Shown here one piece after another: positions 50,401-59,680 of a stretch of DNA of 64,000 nt. Under the pieces are notes generated by a model. It was not told the origin of the DNA. It saw only the letters and a list, made by a program, of their open reading frames with translations, and did no database searches. The position numbers and the translations under genes are program-made. The stretch spans positions 2,480,001 to 2,544,000 of the forward strand of contig OX457065.1 in NCBI GenBank assembly GCA_949752795.1, read 5' to 3'. Position 1 is the first letter of the stretch. The number at the start of each line of letters is the position of its first letter. The DNA comes from Hyperoodon ampullatus (taxonomy: Eukaryota > Chordata > Mammalia > Artiodactyla > Ziphiidae).

Positions 50401-53400
50401 AAAGTATTTTCCTCAGGAATTTCTCATTTATCTTTTTTGTTTGTAGTTTCTTTTGTTTTATCTGTATTCTTAGTTTTTTCATTAAATATTATGGCATTTC
50501 CTGTGTTGTTAAAGCACCCTGTGAAGCAGCATTACTGGAGCTGCAGGATCCCCTCCCCTCCGCCATGCTTGAATTGCAGATCATAGTCCTTGGGTGTCCA
50601 AGTTTTCACTGTTGTATAAATAACGCTGTGATGCACACCTCTGTCCATAAAGCTTTGCCAGGTTTTGTTTCTGTTTTTTAAATTAGGATAGATTCCTTCT
50701 AAATGGACTAATTGGGTCAAAGATTTCAACACTGATTTAATTTTATTTATTTATTTATTTTAAATTTATTTTATTTATTTATTTTTGGCTGCATTGGGTC
50801 TGTGTTGCTGCACGCAGGCGTTCTCTAGTTGCAGCGAGCGGGGGCTACTCTTCGTTGCGGTGCACAGGCTTCTCATCGTGGTAGCTTCTCTTGTTGTGGA
50901 GCACAGGCTCTAGGCATGCGGGCTTTTGGTAGTTGTGGCTCGTGCGCTCAGTAGTTGTGGCTCAGTAGCTGTGGCACAAGGGCTTAGTTGCTATCCGCGG
51001 CATGTGGGATCTTCCGGGACCAGGGCTTGAACCTGTGTCCCCTGCATTGGCAGGTGGATTCTTAACCACTGCGCCACCAGGGAAGCCCTCAACACTGATT
51101 TTCAAAAGGGTGGTACCGGGCTTCCCTGGTGGCGCAATGGTTGAGAGTCTGCCTGCGGATGCAGGGGACGCGGGTTCGTGCCCTGGTCTGGGAGGATCCA
51201 ACATTGCTGCGGAGCGGCTGGGCCCATGAGCCATGGCCGCTGAGCCTGTGCGTCCAGAGCTCCGCAATGGGAGAGGCCACAACAGTGAGAGGCCCGCATA
51301 CCACACACACACAAAAAAGGGTGGTAGTACGTATATAATCCCATTACTAGTGTAGAGAAGTGCCTATTTCATGATATTTTCATGAACACACCTACTATAT
51401 GCCTGCGTAACATTGTATGAGGAGAAGGCTTGAGTGAGATTATGTTGGGGAATTCAGCTAAGCTGGTGAATTCTTTCTTTTAGCTCTTCCTCCTCCAAGA
51501 AAGACACGCGCTGAGCTCATGAAGGCGATCGATTTTGAATACTACGGTTACCTAGATGAAGACGATGGTGTTATTGTGCCTTTGGAACAGGAATATGAAA
51601 AGAAACGTAGGTCTGCGGGCGTTTCATTTCATTGCTGCTGGCATCTGGTTTCTTTTCTCTCCCTTGAAAATGGGGTTTTATTTTTATTTTTATAAGGAAC
51701 ATTGTTTTTTTAGGGCTTTTTAAAAAATTGAAGTAGTTGATGTACAATATTACGTAAGTTACAGGTGTACAGTATAGAGATTCACAATTTTTAAAGGTAT
51801 ATTCCATTAGCAGTTATTATAAAATATTGGCTGTATTCCCCATGTTGTATAATATATCCTTGTATAGCTTATTTTATCTTTTTTATCCAATTTTAAAATT
51901 ATTTATTTATTTATTTGTTTGTTTGTTTATTTACTTACGGCTGTGTTGGGTCTTCGTTTCTGTGCGTGGGCTTTCTCTAGTTGCGGCGAGCCGGGGCCAC
52001 TCTTCATCGTGGTGCGCGGGCCTCTCACTATCGCGGCCTCTCTTGTTGCGGAGCACAGGCTCCAGACGCGCAGGCTCAGTAGTTGTGGCTCACGAGCCTA
52101 GTTGCTCTGCGGCATGTGGGATCTTCCCAGACCAGGGCTCGAACCCGTGTCCCCTGCATTGGCATGCAGATTCTCAACCACTGCGCCACCAGGGAAGCCC
52201 CAGCTTATTTTATCTTAATAGTTTGTACCTCTTAATCCCCTACCGCTAAATTGCCTCTCCCCCCTTCCGTCTCTCCACTGGTAACCACTAGTTTGTTCTC
52301 TATATCTGTGAGCCTCCTTCTTCTTTGTTATATTCACTACTTTGCTGTATTTTTTAGATTCCACATATAAGTGATATCATACAGTATTTGTCTTTCTCCA
52401 TTTGACTTACTTCACTTAGTATGATAATCTGTAGGTCCATCCATGTTGCTGCAAATGGCATTATTTCATTCTTTTTTATGGCTGAGTAGGATCCCATTGT
52501 GTATATGCGTGTGTGTGTGTGTGTCTGTGTCTGTCTGTGTGTGTGTGTGTGTGTGTGTATACACCACATCTTACTTACCCATCCATCTGTTGATGGGCAC
52601 TTAGTTTACTTCCATATCTTGGCAACTGTAAATAATACTGCTGTGAACATTGGGGTGCCTGTATCTTTTCGTATTAGTGTTTTTGTTGTTTTCAGATATA
52701 TACCCGGGAATGGAATTGCTGGATCACATGGTAGTTCTAGTTTTAGTTTTTTGAGAACCTCAGGGTGCTGAACTGGGGAGGGTCTGGGTGTGTCCCCTAA
52801 AAGCTGCCCGCCCGTCTGATTCCTGTCTGATTCCTGCCCACCGGGGCAGGATGCAGGTGACCCTTTCCAGCAGGGAGGCCTTGGCCTCGCCCTGCGTGGG
52901 GCTTGACGCTTTCTGAGAGGCCAGAGTGAGTAACGCCCGGTCTCCCTTGTCTGCAGTCAGAGCCGAGTTAGTGGACAAGTGGAAAGCAGAGAGAGAGGCC
53001 CGGCTGGCAAGAGGGGAGGAGGAGGAGGAGGAGGAGGACGAGGAGGAGGCCGAGGCTGACATCTATGCCGTCGCCGACGAGGAGGTACTGGGGGGGCGGC
53101 GAGGGACCTCCTGCACTCACCGCCTTCTCTGTGCCGCGGAGGATGGGGGAGCGGTAGCAGGAAGCACAGACGAGGGGTCAGGGTCAAGGCCCGGCTCTCG
53201 CCCCTGCCGCCATCTGAGGCTTCGGCCTTCTCTCCTAGATGGTGGGGATGAAGGTCACCTTCCGGGTTCACAGGGAGGGTTCCAGAGAGGAATGGCTGTG
53301 AGGGCACTTGCTAAACTGCTTTACACCAGGGATAGCTTCCTTGCATCTCAGAGATAGGCCCTCCTGAACATGCTGGAATCGGATTTATAAACACATTTGA

Positions 53401-55661
53401 AGCCAGTGTGTTTTAGCCCATGACCTCATTGTTTCTGCTTAGATGACAGCGTCAGTAACTTTTGTAGTCTTAACCACCGCCTGCTATAGCTGGAAACCAG
53501 CCCAGAGCACAGAAGAGACTTCCTCAGGGGGTCCCGGTTGGCGATGGAACTGTGATCCCTCAGGCAGAGCCCCCTCGCTCCCAGCACCCCTGCAGGCCTT
53601 GCTCCCTGGGCAGGTCCAGGATGGAACTGATTTGCTCGACTGAGCAAGGGGAGGGGAAGCACCCATGCCTGGACTATGGGTCAGGCCCTGTGTGACGTCA
53701 CATGGCTTGCCATGATGTCAGTGGCAAGGAAGCAGGCTCAGAGAGGCTTAGTGACTTAGTCACCATCACACAGGATCTAGCAGACCTGAGGTTCGTGCCC
53801 TCAGGCAGGCATTTGAAACAGGATGGCAGCGTGCCCTAGGAAGATTTTCTCTAGATGCAAATAACCCATTTGCTCTTTCAAGGGATGTTTGTTTAATGAG
53901 TGGCTACTGTGAGGCCCACTCGAGGGGCAGGACAGCAAACACGCTTCGCTTGTAGCTTGAAGCCCGGGGGGACAGTCCGGTCAGCAGACACCGTGGGAAA
54001 TGGCAGCTGTGATAGGAGCTCTGGGTAGCGACATGGTGAAGGCAGGGCCAGTGAAGGCTTTGCTGGGGACGTGACCCTTCAGCTGAGATCTGGACACAAG
54101 TGAAGAGGCAGCAGGGAACAGTGTGAGCGGACGACCCCATGGGAGCGCGGGGGACAGAGGACGGGCCGGTGGCCGGAGGGCAGAGTGGAGGCTGGGGGAG
54201 GGGAGGTGGGCCGAGCAAGGGCCCCGGCTCCCCTGGGGAAGCATCTTCCTTTACCGTGAGAGCGATGGAAAGCCATCAGAGGAGGTAAAAATTGTTTATC
54301 CTGAAATGCTTAAGATTTACGGGAAGTTGCACAGCTGCTGCCGAGGGCCCTGTGTGGTTCTTCACCCAGTGTCCCCAGTGGCTTGCACAGTGACAGTGCA
54401 GTGTCCACCGAGGGACCTGACGTGGTGTGACGCGTGTGGGCAGTGCTGTGTCTTTCATCACATGTGTGGATTCTCTGGGGCTACGACAGCCTTCCTTGTT
54501 GGAGTCTGCCCTGAGGAGTGGAGCTTCCACCCGTGGTCTTGCCTCGGTGGATGCAGCCCGACTTTCCCAGAGCCCTGGGACCAGTTTCTCCTACCAGCGG
54601 CGCGGCTTTCCTGGCAGCTGGTGACCTGGGGCGGGGGATGGGGTCAGGGTCCGGCCCAGAGACCTGCGGGCAGCGGACCTGCGTCCACACAGGCCTCCTC
54701 TCTCCTCACGCCTCCAGGGCTGCGTCATTCCTTAGGTTATGAGTGATCTCTGCTGACTCACAGGCAGCCTCTGAGTGATGCTTTCTTCTATATATGCTTT
54801 TTTCAAGTTTAATTTAAAAAATAGATAATGTATTCACAAGACCCAAAACACAAAAAGCGTACAGAGATTCAACACGGCTTGTCTTTCGCAGCCCTGTCCT
54901 CTGTCCACTGGCTCTCACTGACATCACTGGCTTCTCTTTTCTTCCTCGTACAAGAGGTCACGCAATACACAGCGTTCTGTTGCTGCTTGTACTTAACGCT
55001 GTGTCTTGGGTGTCTCTCTGTCTGAGAACAGAGCTTCCTCGTCGCTGTTTTTCCTTTTAAATGGCTGCAGGCTGGTGCATGTTATGGCGGTGCCAGCACT
55101 TACTAACGGTCTCCTCTGCGCGGCCTCTGGTTGCACTCTTTTGCAGTCTGATGAGGAGGGCGGCCAGGAGAAAGGAGGGGAGGACGGGCAGCAGAAGTTC
55201 ATCGCTCACGTCCCGGTGCCATCGCAGCAAGAGGTAGGACAGGCTGGGGGCCGCCTGGCCTCCGAGGGGCCCCACGGGGCGCTGCGTGGTTTTCTTGGTC
55301 CTTCCTGTCCCTTTGGGCGGCTCTCACTCCCTCCACGGAGTGTTGGTCCCTGGGCTCAGGTCAGGGCGAGGCGTCCAGACGAGGCAGCGTTCCGTCTACC
55401 TTGGAGGCAGCAGTCGAGCCCTCCGTCACTCCCCTGCTTCCCCGGCGGAGATCGGGGCCCTCAGACGCAGGGTGCTGGGCTCCCGGCCGGGCCCAGGCGG
55501 CGTGTTGGCCTTGCGGGGCCTGTGGCCTGAGCCCTCCGCTCTCCCGCCCGCAGATCGAGGAGGCGCTCGTGCGGAGGAAGAAGATGGAGCTCCTGCAGAA
55601 GTACACCAGCGAGACGCTGCAGGCCCAGAGCGAGGAGGCCAGGCGGCTCCTGGGCTACTAA
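38026..55661 (+). CDS. ISY1: ISY1, spliceosome factor, 11 exons
   Basis: Coding exons are 38026-38028, 40117-40139, 40648-40699, 41674-41739, 42148-42190, 45034-45146, 47951-48068, 51484-51606, 52957-53084, 55147-55233 and 55554-55661. The total is 864 nt, giving 287 residues and TAA. The protein begins Met-Ala-Arg-Asn-Ala-Glu-Lys-Ala-Met and is near-identical to mammalian ISY1 as I recall it (285 residues in human). The family is Isy1-like: it is associated with the Prp19/NTC and XAB2 complexes, sits in the activated and catalytic spliceosome, and helps position the branch helix in the nucleus. The conserved N-terminal half is residues 1-140. An acidic Glu tract lies at 201-211, and a basic/coiled C-terminus ends Leu-Leu-Gly-Tyr. 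The two extra residues relative to human probably lie in the Glu tract. All introns are GT-AG with consistent phase. The gene lies downstream of CNBP and upstream of RAB43 on the same strand. Confidence 0.97.
38521..38802 (+). repeat. 141-bp tandem duplication in ISY1 intron 1
   Basis: Copies at 38521-38661 and 38662-38802 are identical except for two adjacent bases (AC versus GT, before CGTAATAAATGG). The first bases of a third unit (GGAG) follow before divergence. Part of the unit resembles a MIR/L2 3' end (an AGAGTGCCGGCAC...TGTTGGTTA pattern). The period is a multiple of three, so an open frame spans both copies, but it matches no protein I recognise. Confidence 0.95.
39090..39190 (+). 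mobile_element. L2 3' end in ISY1 intron 1
   Basis: TTCCTAGTACCCAGCGTGGT and GGAGTAAGCATTGAGAAAC match the L2 end pattern. A second L2 piece follows at 39385-39600 (CTGAGGCTTAGAGAGACAAC). Confidence 0.6.
39385..39600 (+). mobile_element. L2 fragment in ISY1 intron 1
   Basis: TAGTTATCTCATTAAATCAT, GGGGGAACTGAGGCTTAGAG and TTGACTCATCAATACTCTTT follow the L2 order. Confidence 0.75.
40117..40139 (+). CDS. ISY1: ISY1 exon 2, 23-nt microexon
   Basis: The acceptor is CTCTCCTTTTAG and the donor GTACGT. The exon encodes residues 2-8 (Ala-Arg-Asn-Ala-Glu-Lys-Ala) and the first two bases of Met9. At 23 nt it is a microexon, and skipping it would shift the frame. Confidence 0.93.
40648..40699 (+). CDS. 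ISY1: ISY1 exon 3
   Basis: The acceptor is CCCGGCAG. The exon encodes the end of Met9 through Lys26 (Thr-Ala-Leu-Ala-Arg-Phe-Arg-Gln...). The donor is GTTGGT, a weak match to GTRAGT. Confidence 0.93.
41227..41417. mobile_element. Tigger-type (TcMar) MITE in ISY1 intron 3
   Basis: The terminal inverted repeats GACCCTGAAGAACATGGG and CCCATGTTGCTCAAGGGTC bracket a core with CACTTATACACGGATTTTTT. This is the MER2/Tigger pattern. Confidence 0.8.
41674..41739 (+). CDS. ISY1: ISY1 exon 4
   Basis: The acceptor is TTTTCCTTAG and the donor GTACGT. This is a 66-nt, phase-0 exon encoding residues 27-48 (from Glu-Arg-Arg-Pro-Phe to Trp-Arg-Arg-Gln), in the strongly conserved N-terminal part that contacts the spliceosome core in the family. 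Confidence 0.95.
41833..42047 (-). mobile_element. CHR-type SINE in ISY1 intron 4
   Basis: The poly(T) tail and the near-consensus body are flanked by CTAAGAATTTTT at 41821-41832 and 42048-42059. It ends 100 bp before ISY1 exon 5. Confidence 0.95.
42148..42190 (+). CDS. ISY1: ISY1 exon 5
   Basis: The acceptor is TTTTTTTCACAG and the donor GTAAGC. The exon encodes residues 49-62 (Ile-Ile-Gly-Glu-Ile-Ser-Lys-Lys...) and one base of Ala63. The next intron is 2.8 kb and filled with L1 and SINE sequence. Confidence 0.94.
42875..43002 (+). mobile_element. Internally deleted CHR-type SINE in L1
   Basis: The head CTTACCTGGTGGCGCAGCGG jumps to a short GCAGCCAAAAATAAAT tail, skipping most of the body. 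AAAAAGATC flanks it at 42866-42874 and 43003-43011, so it inserted into the L1 of ISY1 intron 5. Confidence 0.85.
43069..43425 (+). mobile_element. CHR-type SINE, long form, in L1
   Basis: The sequence from GGGACTTCCCTGGTGGTCC through the long GCCACAAC-rich body ends in (AAAT)n and a run of about 21 A. Confidence 0.92.
44434..44572 (+). mobile_element. CHR-1-like short SINE in ISY1 intron 5
   Basis: The head GGGACTTCCCTGGCGGCCC, the GGGTTCGATCCCTGG B box and an (AAAT)n tail are present. The duplication at 44419-44433 and 44573-44587 matches at 13 of 15. Confidence 0.92.
45034..45146 (+). CDS. ISY1: ISY1 exon 6
   Basis: The acceptor is TTGTTTTCTAG and the donor GTAAGC. The exon encodes residues 63-100 ([10 protein letters not shown] to Pro-Asp-Tyr-Gly). 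Within the His-Trp-Glu-Ala-Arg segment, Ala replaces the Val I recall from human. Confidence 0.95.
45588..45615 (+). repeat. (CA)14 microsatellite in ISY1 intron 6
   Basis: ACACAC run after AAATAAAC, followed by ACTCACTCACT. Confidence 0.9.
46170..46493 (-). mobile_element. CHR-type SINE in ISY1 intron 6
   Basis: It runs from a T-rich tail to CCATCAGGGAAGC. The target duplication around TCTAGAGTCTTTTT is at 46156-46169 and 46494-46507 (13 of 14). Confidence 0.93.
46557..46672 (+). mobile_element. CHR-1-like short SINE in ISY1 intron 6
   Basis: The head GGGCATTCCCTGGTGGTCC, CGTCGGGGAACTAAGATCC and an A tail are present. Imperfect flanks are AAAAGTAACA and AAAAGTGACA. Confidence 0.9.
46685..46830 (+). 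mobile_element. L1 3' end fragment
   Basis: GATGGTGATGGTTGCATGAC, ACCCTTAAAAATGGTTAAGA and TTAGTACAATAATAAGAGAA are the L1 3' UTR. Confidence 0.75.
47335..47377 (+). mobile_element. 3'-truncated CHR SINE head
   Basis: Only the first 43 bases of the young CHR subfamily are present, matching the consensus head. They stop abruptly within CTGCCGAC, with no tail. Confidence 0.85.
47951..48068 (+). CDS. ISY1: ISY1 exon 7
   Basis: The acceptor is CTTCCCAATAAG and the donor GTAAGT. The exon encodes residues 101-139 plus one base (Lys-Val-Gly-Pro-Lys-Met-Leu to Phe-Glu-Arg-Glu). It includes the conserved Gly-Tyr-Lys-Tyr-Phe-Gly-Ala-Ala motif. Confidence 0.95.
48687..48983 (-). mobile_element. CHR-type SINE in ISY1 intron 7
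   Basis: A (TTTG)n tail precedes GGCTGTGTTGGGTC and the terminal CCACCAGGGAAGCC. CTCATTCTT flanks it at 48678-48686 and 48984-48992. Confidence 0.93.
49370..49488 (+). mobile_element. CHR-1-like short SINE in ISY1 intron 7
   Basis: The head GGACTTCCCTGGTGGTCC and the GGGTTTAAACCCTGG B box are flanked by a perfect 14-bp duplication AAATAGTAGCACAG at 49356-49369 and 49489-49502. Confidence 0.95.
49620..50090. repeat. Old interspersed repeat, family not assigned (second copy)
   Basis: AAATTTATTGGCTCACATAA and CTCTGTCTCACTCTCCTCTT resemble the element at 36420-36900. It contains no gene signal. Confidence 0.4.
50739..51088 (-). mobile_element. CHR-type SINE, long form, in ISY1 intron 7
   Basis: A (TTTA)n tail leads to CCACCAGGGAAGCCC. 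The target duplication TCAACACTGATTT is perfect at 50726-50738 and 51089-51101. Confidence 0.96.
51116..51314 (+). mobile_element. CHR-type SINE, young short subfamily, in ISY1 intron 7
   Basis: The sequence from CCGGGCTTCCCTGGTGG to CGCATACCACACACAC is flanked by AAAAGGGTGGTA at 51104-51115 and 51315-51326. The A tail has become ACACAC. Confidence 0.95.
51484..51606 (+). CDS. ISY1: ISY1 exon 8
   Basis: The acceptor is TTCTTTCTTTTAG and the donor GTAGGT. The exon encodes residues 140-180 plus one base. It begins with a Pro-rich Leu-Pro-Pro-Pro-Arg-Lys segment and includes the conserved Asp-Phe-Glu-Tyr-Tyr-Gly-Tyr and the acidic Asp-Glu-Asp-Asp loop. Confidence 0.95.
51710..52770 (-). mobile_element. 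L1 3' region split by a SINE, ISY1 intron 8
   Basis: TTGAAGTAGTTGATGTACAA begins the reversed 3' UTR. After the nested SINE it continues with AGATTCCACATATAAGTGAT, GGTCCATCCATGTTGCTGCA and GAATTGCTGGATCACATGG. A (TG)n tract is at 52508-52558. Confidence 0.9.
51881..52201 (-). mobile_element. CHR-type SINE nested in L1, ISY1 intron 8
   Basis: The SINE is flanked by a perfect 15-bp duplication AGCTTATTTTATCTT at 51866-51880 and 52202-52216. The same L1 continues on both sides. Confidence 0.96.
52957..53084 (+). CDS. ISY1: ISY1 exon 9 with Glu-rich tract
   Basis: The acceptor is CCCTTGTCTGCAG and the donor GTACTG. The exon encodes residues 181-223. A near-pure run of GAG codons gives seven Glu, one Asp, then three Glu (201-211), followed by Ala-Glu-Ala-Asp-Ile-Tyr-Ala-Val. 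This is the most variable part of the protein and a natural codon-repeat slippage site. Confidence 0.94.
55147..55233 (+). CDS. ISY1: ISY1 exon 10
   Basis: The acceptor is CACTCTTTTGCAG and the donor GTAGGA. The phase-0 exon encodes residues 224-252 (Ser-Asp-Glu-Glu-Gly-Gly-Gln to Pro-Ser-Gln-Gln-Glu), including the conserved Phe-Ile-Ala-His-Val-Pro-Val-Pro. Confidence 0.95.
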
Positions 55662-56180
55662 GGCCGAGCCGGGGCCGTCGCCCAGCGCCGTGCGAGGTGG
55701 GCAGCCCGGGCTGCCTGCCGCTTCTCCTCCTCCCTCCCCTGCTCTCGCCTGTGTGCTGACCAAGGGCCGTTGCCTGCCGGATGCCCCGGTGTCACCTCGT
55801 CCCGGTGTTTTGCTGACGTGTGACCCCACTTACTTCTGTCTGGAGTGTGTAGGACGCGCTCCTCCCTGTCAGCCTTTGAGTGTCTCACGTAGCCTCCTCC
55901 TGTCATTTGGTGGGGAGGGCGACCAGTTAGTGACACTCCTAAAAAACGCAGCTGTGTTTGTAACTCCTCTGGAAGAATGAGAAGGTGTGTGGGCCCCGAG
56001 CCCACATCCCACACGTCGCAGCCTGCGGAGCTCCGCCTTCGGGGCAGCCCTGCCCTCAGTTCAGACCCCTCAGCTGGCCTTGCTCCTTCATGCCCAGGTG
56101 GCAGGAGTTTGAGTTTGCCACTGCTGTCTAGGACTGGTTCTGCAGAGAGCTATTTTTATTAAAGATTTTTGTTGAAAGGC
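55554..56180 (+). CDS. ISY1: ISY1 exon 11: C-terminus and 3' UTR
   Basis: The acceptor is CCGCCCGCAG. Coding runs 55554-55661 and encodes residues 253-287 ([10 protein letters not shown] to Leu-Leu-Gly-Tyr), ending in TAA. The 3' UTR is about 0.5 kb, up to an ATTAAA at 56158. The cleavage site is inferred. Confidence 0.92.
56158..56163 (+). terminator. ISY1: ISY1 poly(A) signal ATTAAA
   Basis: The common variant signal ATTAAA (TTTTTATTAAAG) lies 497 nt after the ISY1 stop, at the boundary where an A/T-rich patch ends the 3' UTR. A non-canonical signal at a terminal exon would be compatible with the ISY1-RAB43 read-through transcripts known in human. Confidence 0.7.
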
Positions 56181-59100
56181 ACCCTCTGGGTCTGGGCTGC
56201 CTGTCTTGAGGCCGTGTCTGCACTGGGACCTGAGTGAGGTTCACAGTCACCGCAGGGGACGGGGTCCCTAAACACGCAGCCTTGGTGTGCGAGGGCTGGG
56301 ACCAGCGGCGGCCCGTCTGGGAGCTGAGGAGGTGGCGGGGCCGTCCTCCCGTGGCCCCCGCACCCACGGCTGCGGATCAGGGCTGAAGCGGCAGGGTCCA
56401 CGGCGCCGGCCTGTGGGGAGCGCACAGAGGATGCCCGGGAGTCGGTCCAAACCCGCCATCCCGGCCGAGTCTTTCCCTCCCAGTGGGGAGAACCCACAGC
56501 AGAGGCCACAGCTCCGGGCAGAGTGGGGGGGCTCCCCACCCTCGGGAGGGGTCCTGGGCGTGTCAGCAGAACCGTGTAGCTGCCGTGGTCCCGGCGGGCC
56601 TCCCGAAGGAGACTGGGGGCAGCGGAGCAGTGCCAGCCTGAGCGAGGAGGTGACCGTCAGCGTGTGACCTGCCTTAGGATGTTCCCTAGCCAGGGTGGAG
56701 GGGGTCAGGCAGAGGCTGGGCAGGGTGGGCAGTGGCCGTGGGGAAGGTGACCTGGGGTGACCTGGGAGGGGAGGGGAGGGCACAGGACTGGGCCGGGGGC
56801 TTCCCTTCCCTGGAGGCAGGGCTGGAGGGGCCCCTCGGCCGAGCCCCTGGGCGAGTGTGTGCTGGGAGCAGCGAGGGTCAGGGCTGGAGCGCTGGGAGCC
56901 CCGGGGGCCGGGCAGGGTCAGACTCAGCCCTGGGACCCACACCCAGCCCGGGGCTGGCCCCCGGCAGGGGCTCAGGAGCAAACTCAGTGGGGACTTGGAG
57001 CAGGACCGGCTTCAGGTTCCCTGTCTTAAAGGCCAGGACTGGACCTGGTGCCCTCTGAGCTCCCCCCGGTCTGGGCAGTCCCATGGGGTGGGCAGAGGCA
57101 GGTGGGGGCCTTGGGACAGCCAGCCCCTGGGGAGCGTTTGGAGGGCCCAGCTCAGATGGCCCAGTTACAGGGTTGACGTCCAAGGGCCACTCGGGTGGGG
57201 ATCCTCGCTTTCAGTGAGAGCAGGCGGTTCAAACGACAGATGTTTCTTGTCCCTGGAAAGATAGTTGGCAGGTGCGTGGGGCTCGGCCCACCTGGACAGT
57301 CCCCCGAATCTCCTCCCGACGGCCCCCCAGGGTCTCGCGGTGGCTTCCCCAGATGGGATGCGGGCAGCACAGGAATCAGTGTCTGGCGTCTGAGGAAACT
57401 GGGGCTCTGCTGATGATGCACAGGTGTTCCTGGCAGAGATGGGCCAAACCCCAGGCTTCTTCCTGTACTGCAGGCCCCGGTTATTTGTGTTGCCCGGGAC
57501 TGGAGAGGAGGTCTCTGCAGGGCTCCCCCCAGGCCTGGAACAGCAGGGGAGTGTGGCCACTGGTGGGGGTGTGGTCTCCATGGCCCAGCTCCACGGAAAC
57601 TTTGACAAAGTCTGTTTCATGGTTTATACCGGCTTTGGCTCTGCCCACAGTTTCCCAAACACAGATACACATGTCCCTGGACTTTGCTCCCTTTCCCTCT
57701 CCCCACTCCCCCACCGGCCCGGCTAGTGAGTCTGAAACACCCATCTCCTGTCATGCCTTAAGACTCCTACGCCAGCCCCACCTGGGCCCCGCAGCGCCCT
57801 TCTCCCCTGCACCCCAGCCCTGTGCACTCTGCCCCGAGCCCACGTGCTCTGGCTCGGGCAATTTGTAAACCTGGACGAGATTAAAACCTTTCAGGGTGGG
57901 GGGGCCGATTTCGTTTCCTCCCAGACCGCCCCATGCCCACCCCATCCTCTGCTACCGTCAGCATCTCACTGCTTCCTCCCAAAGCCCCTGCTCATACTAA
58001 TGGAAGCGGTGACAGCAGATCCAGCCGGGGGGCATCAGGTCCACTGAAGAGCAGACAGGTCCACGGTGGGGGTGGCGGGTTTTCACATCTGCCTCCCTCC
58101 TGCCTCACCCTCTCGCACTCTCCCCCGCAGACGAAGGCAGACTGTAGAGGAAGGGTCTCTTGTAGGGCTGCCCCTGGCGCTTTTCTGGGTCACTGAGCCT
58201 GCGTTTCGCCCCAGGGAGATGAGCTGTGCCCCAGGTCCCTCTGGTGGGGCGGGGTAGGACTGTGTGAAAACTAGCAAGTGTGAGGGGCTGGGAACTAGGG
58301 GAGGAGCCTCAGGGCAGGGGAGCAGAGGCAGTGGGAGAGGTGAGAGGGGCTTCCCGAGGGGCCGGGGCTTGTCCCTGGCGTCTGTCTAGCAGGCCCACTT
58401 GGTGTGGGCAGGGGGCTGGGGGCCAGCGGGAAGCTGTGAGGGGAGGACGCCAGGGCACCCCTCCAGGGCGGGCACAGCGCCTGGGGTGGGAGGGCACCGC
58501 GGGGCTGGCGGAGGTTGGGGCGGAGGTGCTGAGCCCGGTGACCCTGTGTTTCCAGTCAGAGCCTCCTGTGTGCGACTGGTACCTTGGAATGAAGCAGGGC
58601 TCCTTTGGCCTCCGTTAGGAGGTTTGGGGGCACTGGAGGGGAGAGCGGACGTCTGACGTTTCTCTGGCCACCAGGCGGCTGCCCCGAGGAGTCCTCCCAG
58701 CCCTCAGCCAGCACCAGCCCAGAGCACCTAAGTCTACAGCTGCTGTGGCATATTTTTGCATTCTTGCTGCTTTCAGCTTTTTAACATTTTGCAGCAAGCA
58801 CTCTTCTGTATTAAGAACCCAGGGCGTCATGGCTGGTGTCTGGTCTTCGTGGTGTTTTCCACCTTTGTTTCTGACCAGGGGCACGTTTTCATCCCTAGCC
58901 TGGGCTCTTCCAAAGAAAGAAAACTCGGATGATATCGTTAGAGGCTATATATTTTAATAATGGTGACTGTAGAAGGAAAGGAAAAGATGAAAAAAGAAGG
59001 AAGGGGGGGGCAGAAAGTCTCTCTCTCACCACTTGGAGGAGTTCTGATCCACGCAACGCTGGGCTCACCGCAGGGGCTTCCGTCTGTGAGCTAGGATGGT

Positions 59101-59226
59101 GCCACCGTGTGGCAATAGCACAAACTGAAAATTCGTTCAGCTCACCCACCGTTAGCTTTAAGAATGTTAAATTCTTGACACATTTAAAAGATTTTGGGAG
59201 GTGCGTTATTTAAAATGTGGGGCCTT
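56181..59226. other. ISY1-RAB43 intergenic, GC-rich
   Basis: G-rich and C-rich unique-looking sequence with many long but compositionally driven open frames on both strands. No gene identified. Confidence 0.5.
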
Positions 59227-59359
59227 GGACTTCCCTGGCAGTCCAGTGGTTGAGACTCCGCTCTTCCAATGCAGGGGGTGCAGATTTGATCCCTGGTCGG
59301 TCGGGGAACTAGGATCCCGCACACCATGTGGTGCAACCAAAGGGGGAAAAAAAAAACTG
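59227..59359 (+). mobile_element. CHR-1-like short SINE between ISY1 and RAB43
   Basis: The head GGACTTCCCTGGCAGTCC and GTCGGGGAACTAGGATCC are followed by an A tail. It is the only clear SINE in the GC-rich ISY1-RAB43 spacer. Confidence 0.9.
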
Positions 59360-59489
59360 GGGGGCATTAAGTGAGACATCATAAACATTTTTTAATGACT
59401 CCATTTCAAAGGCGCATAATTCATTTTCAGATAAAATGCCACTGTGCTATCCAAGAATTTACCACCAAAGAGAGGAAATGCAGATATTT

Positions 59490-59680
59490 TTTAACAGCAT
59501 TCCTGAGATATACTTGACATACCATAAAAACCTACTGCGAGTGTACAACTTAATGATTTTAATAAATCTCCTGGGTCATGCAGCCCTCACGACAGTCCAG
59601 TTTTAGAACGATGCCATCACCCCACAAATGCAAATGGTGGTTGTGTTTTCTGGAAAAGTCCACACCCGGGCCAACACTCC
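59490..59680 (-). mobile_element. L1-like fragment between ISY1 and RAB43
   Basis: CTGAGATATACTTGACATAC, AGTGTACAACTTAATGATTT and GAACGATGCCATCACCCCAC match the reversed L1M pattern. Confidence 0.65.

Noticed and set aside
54123..54746. 207-aa frame in ISY1 intron 9
   Set aside because: Intronic between verified exons 9 and 10; no known domain, and GC-rich composition explains it.
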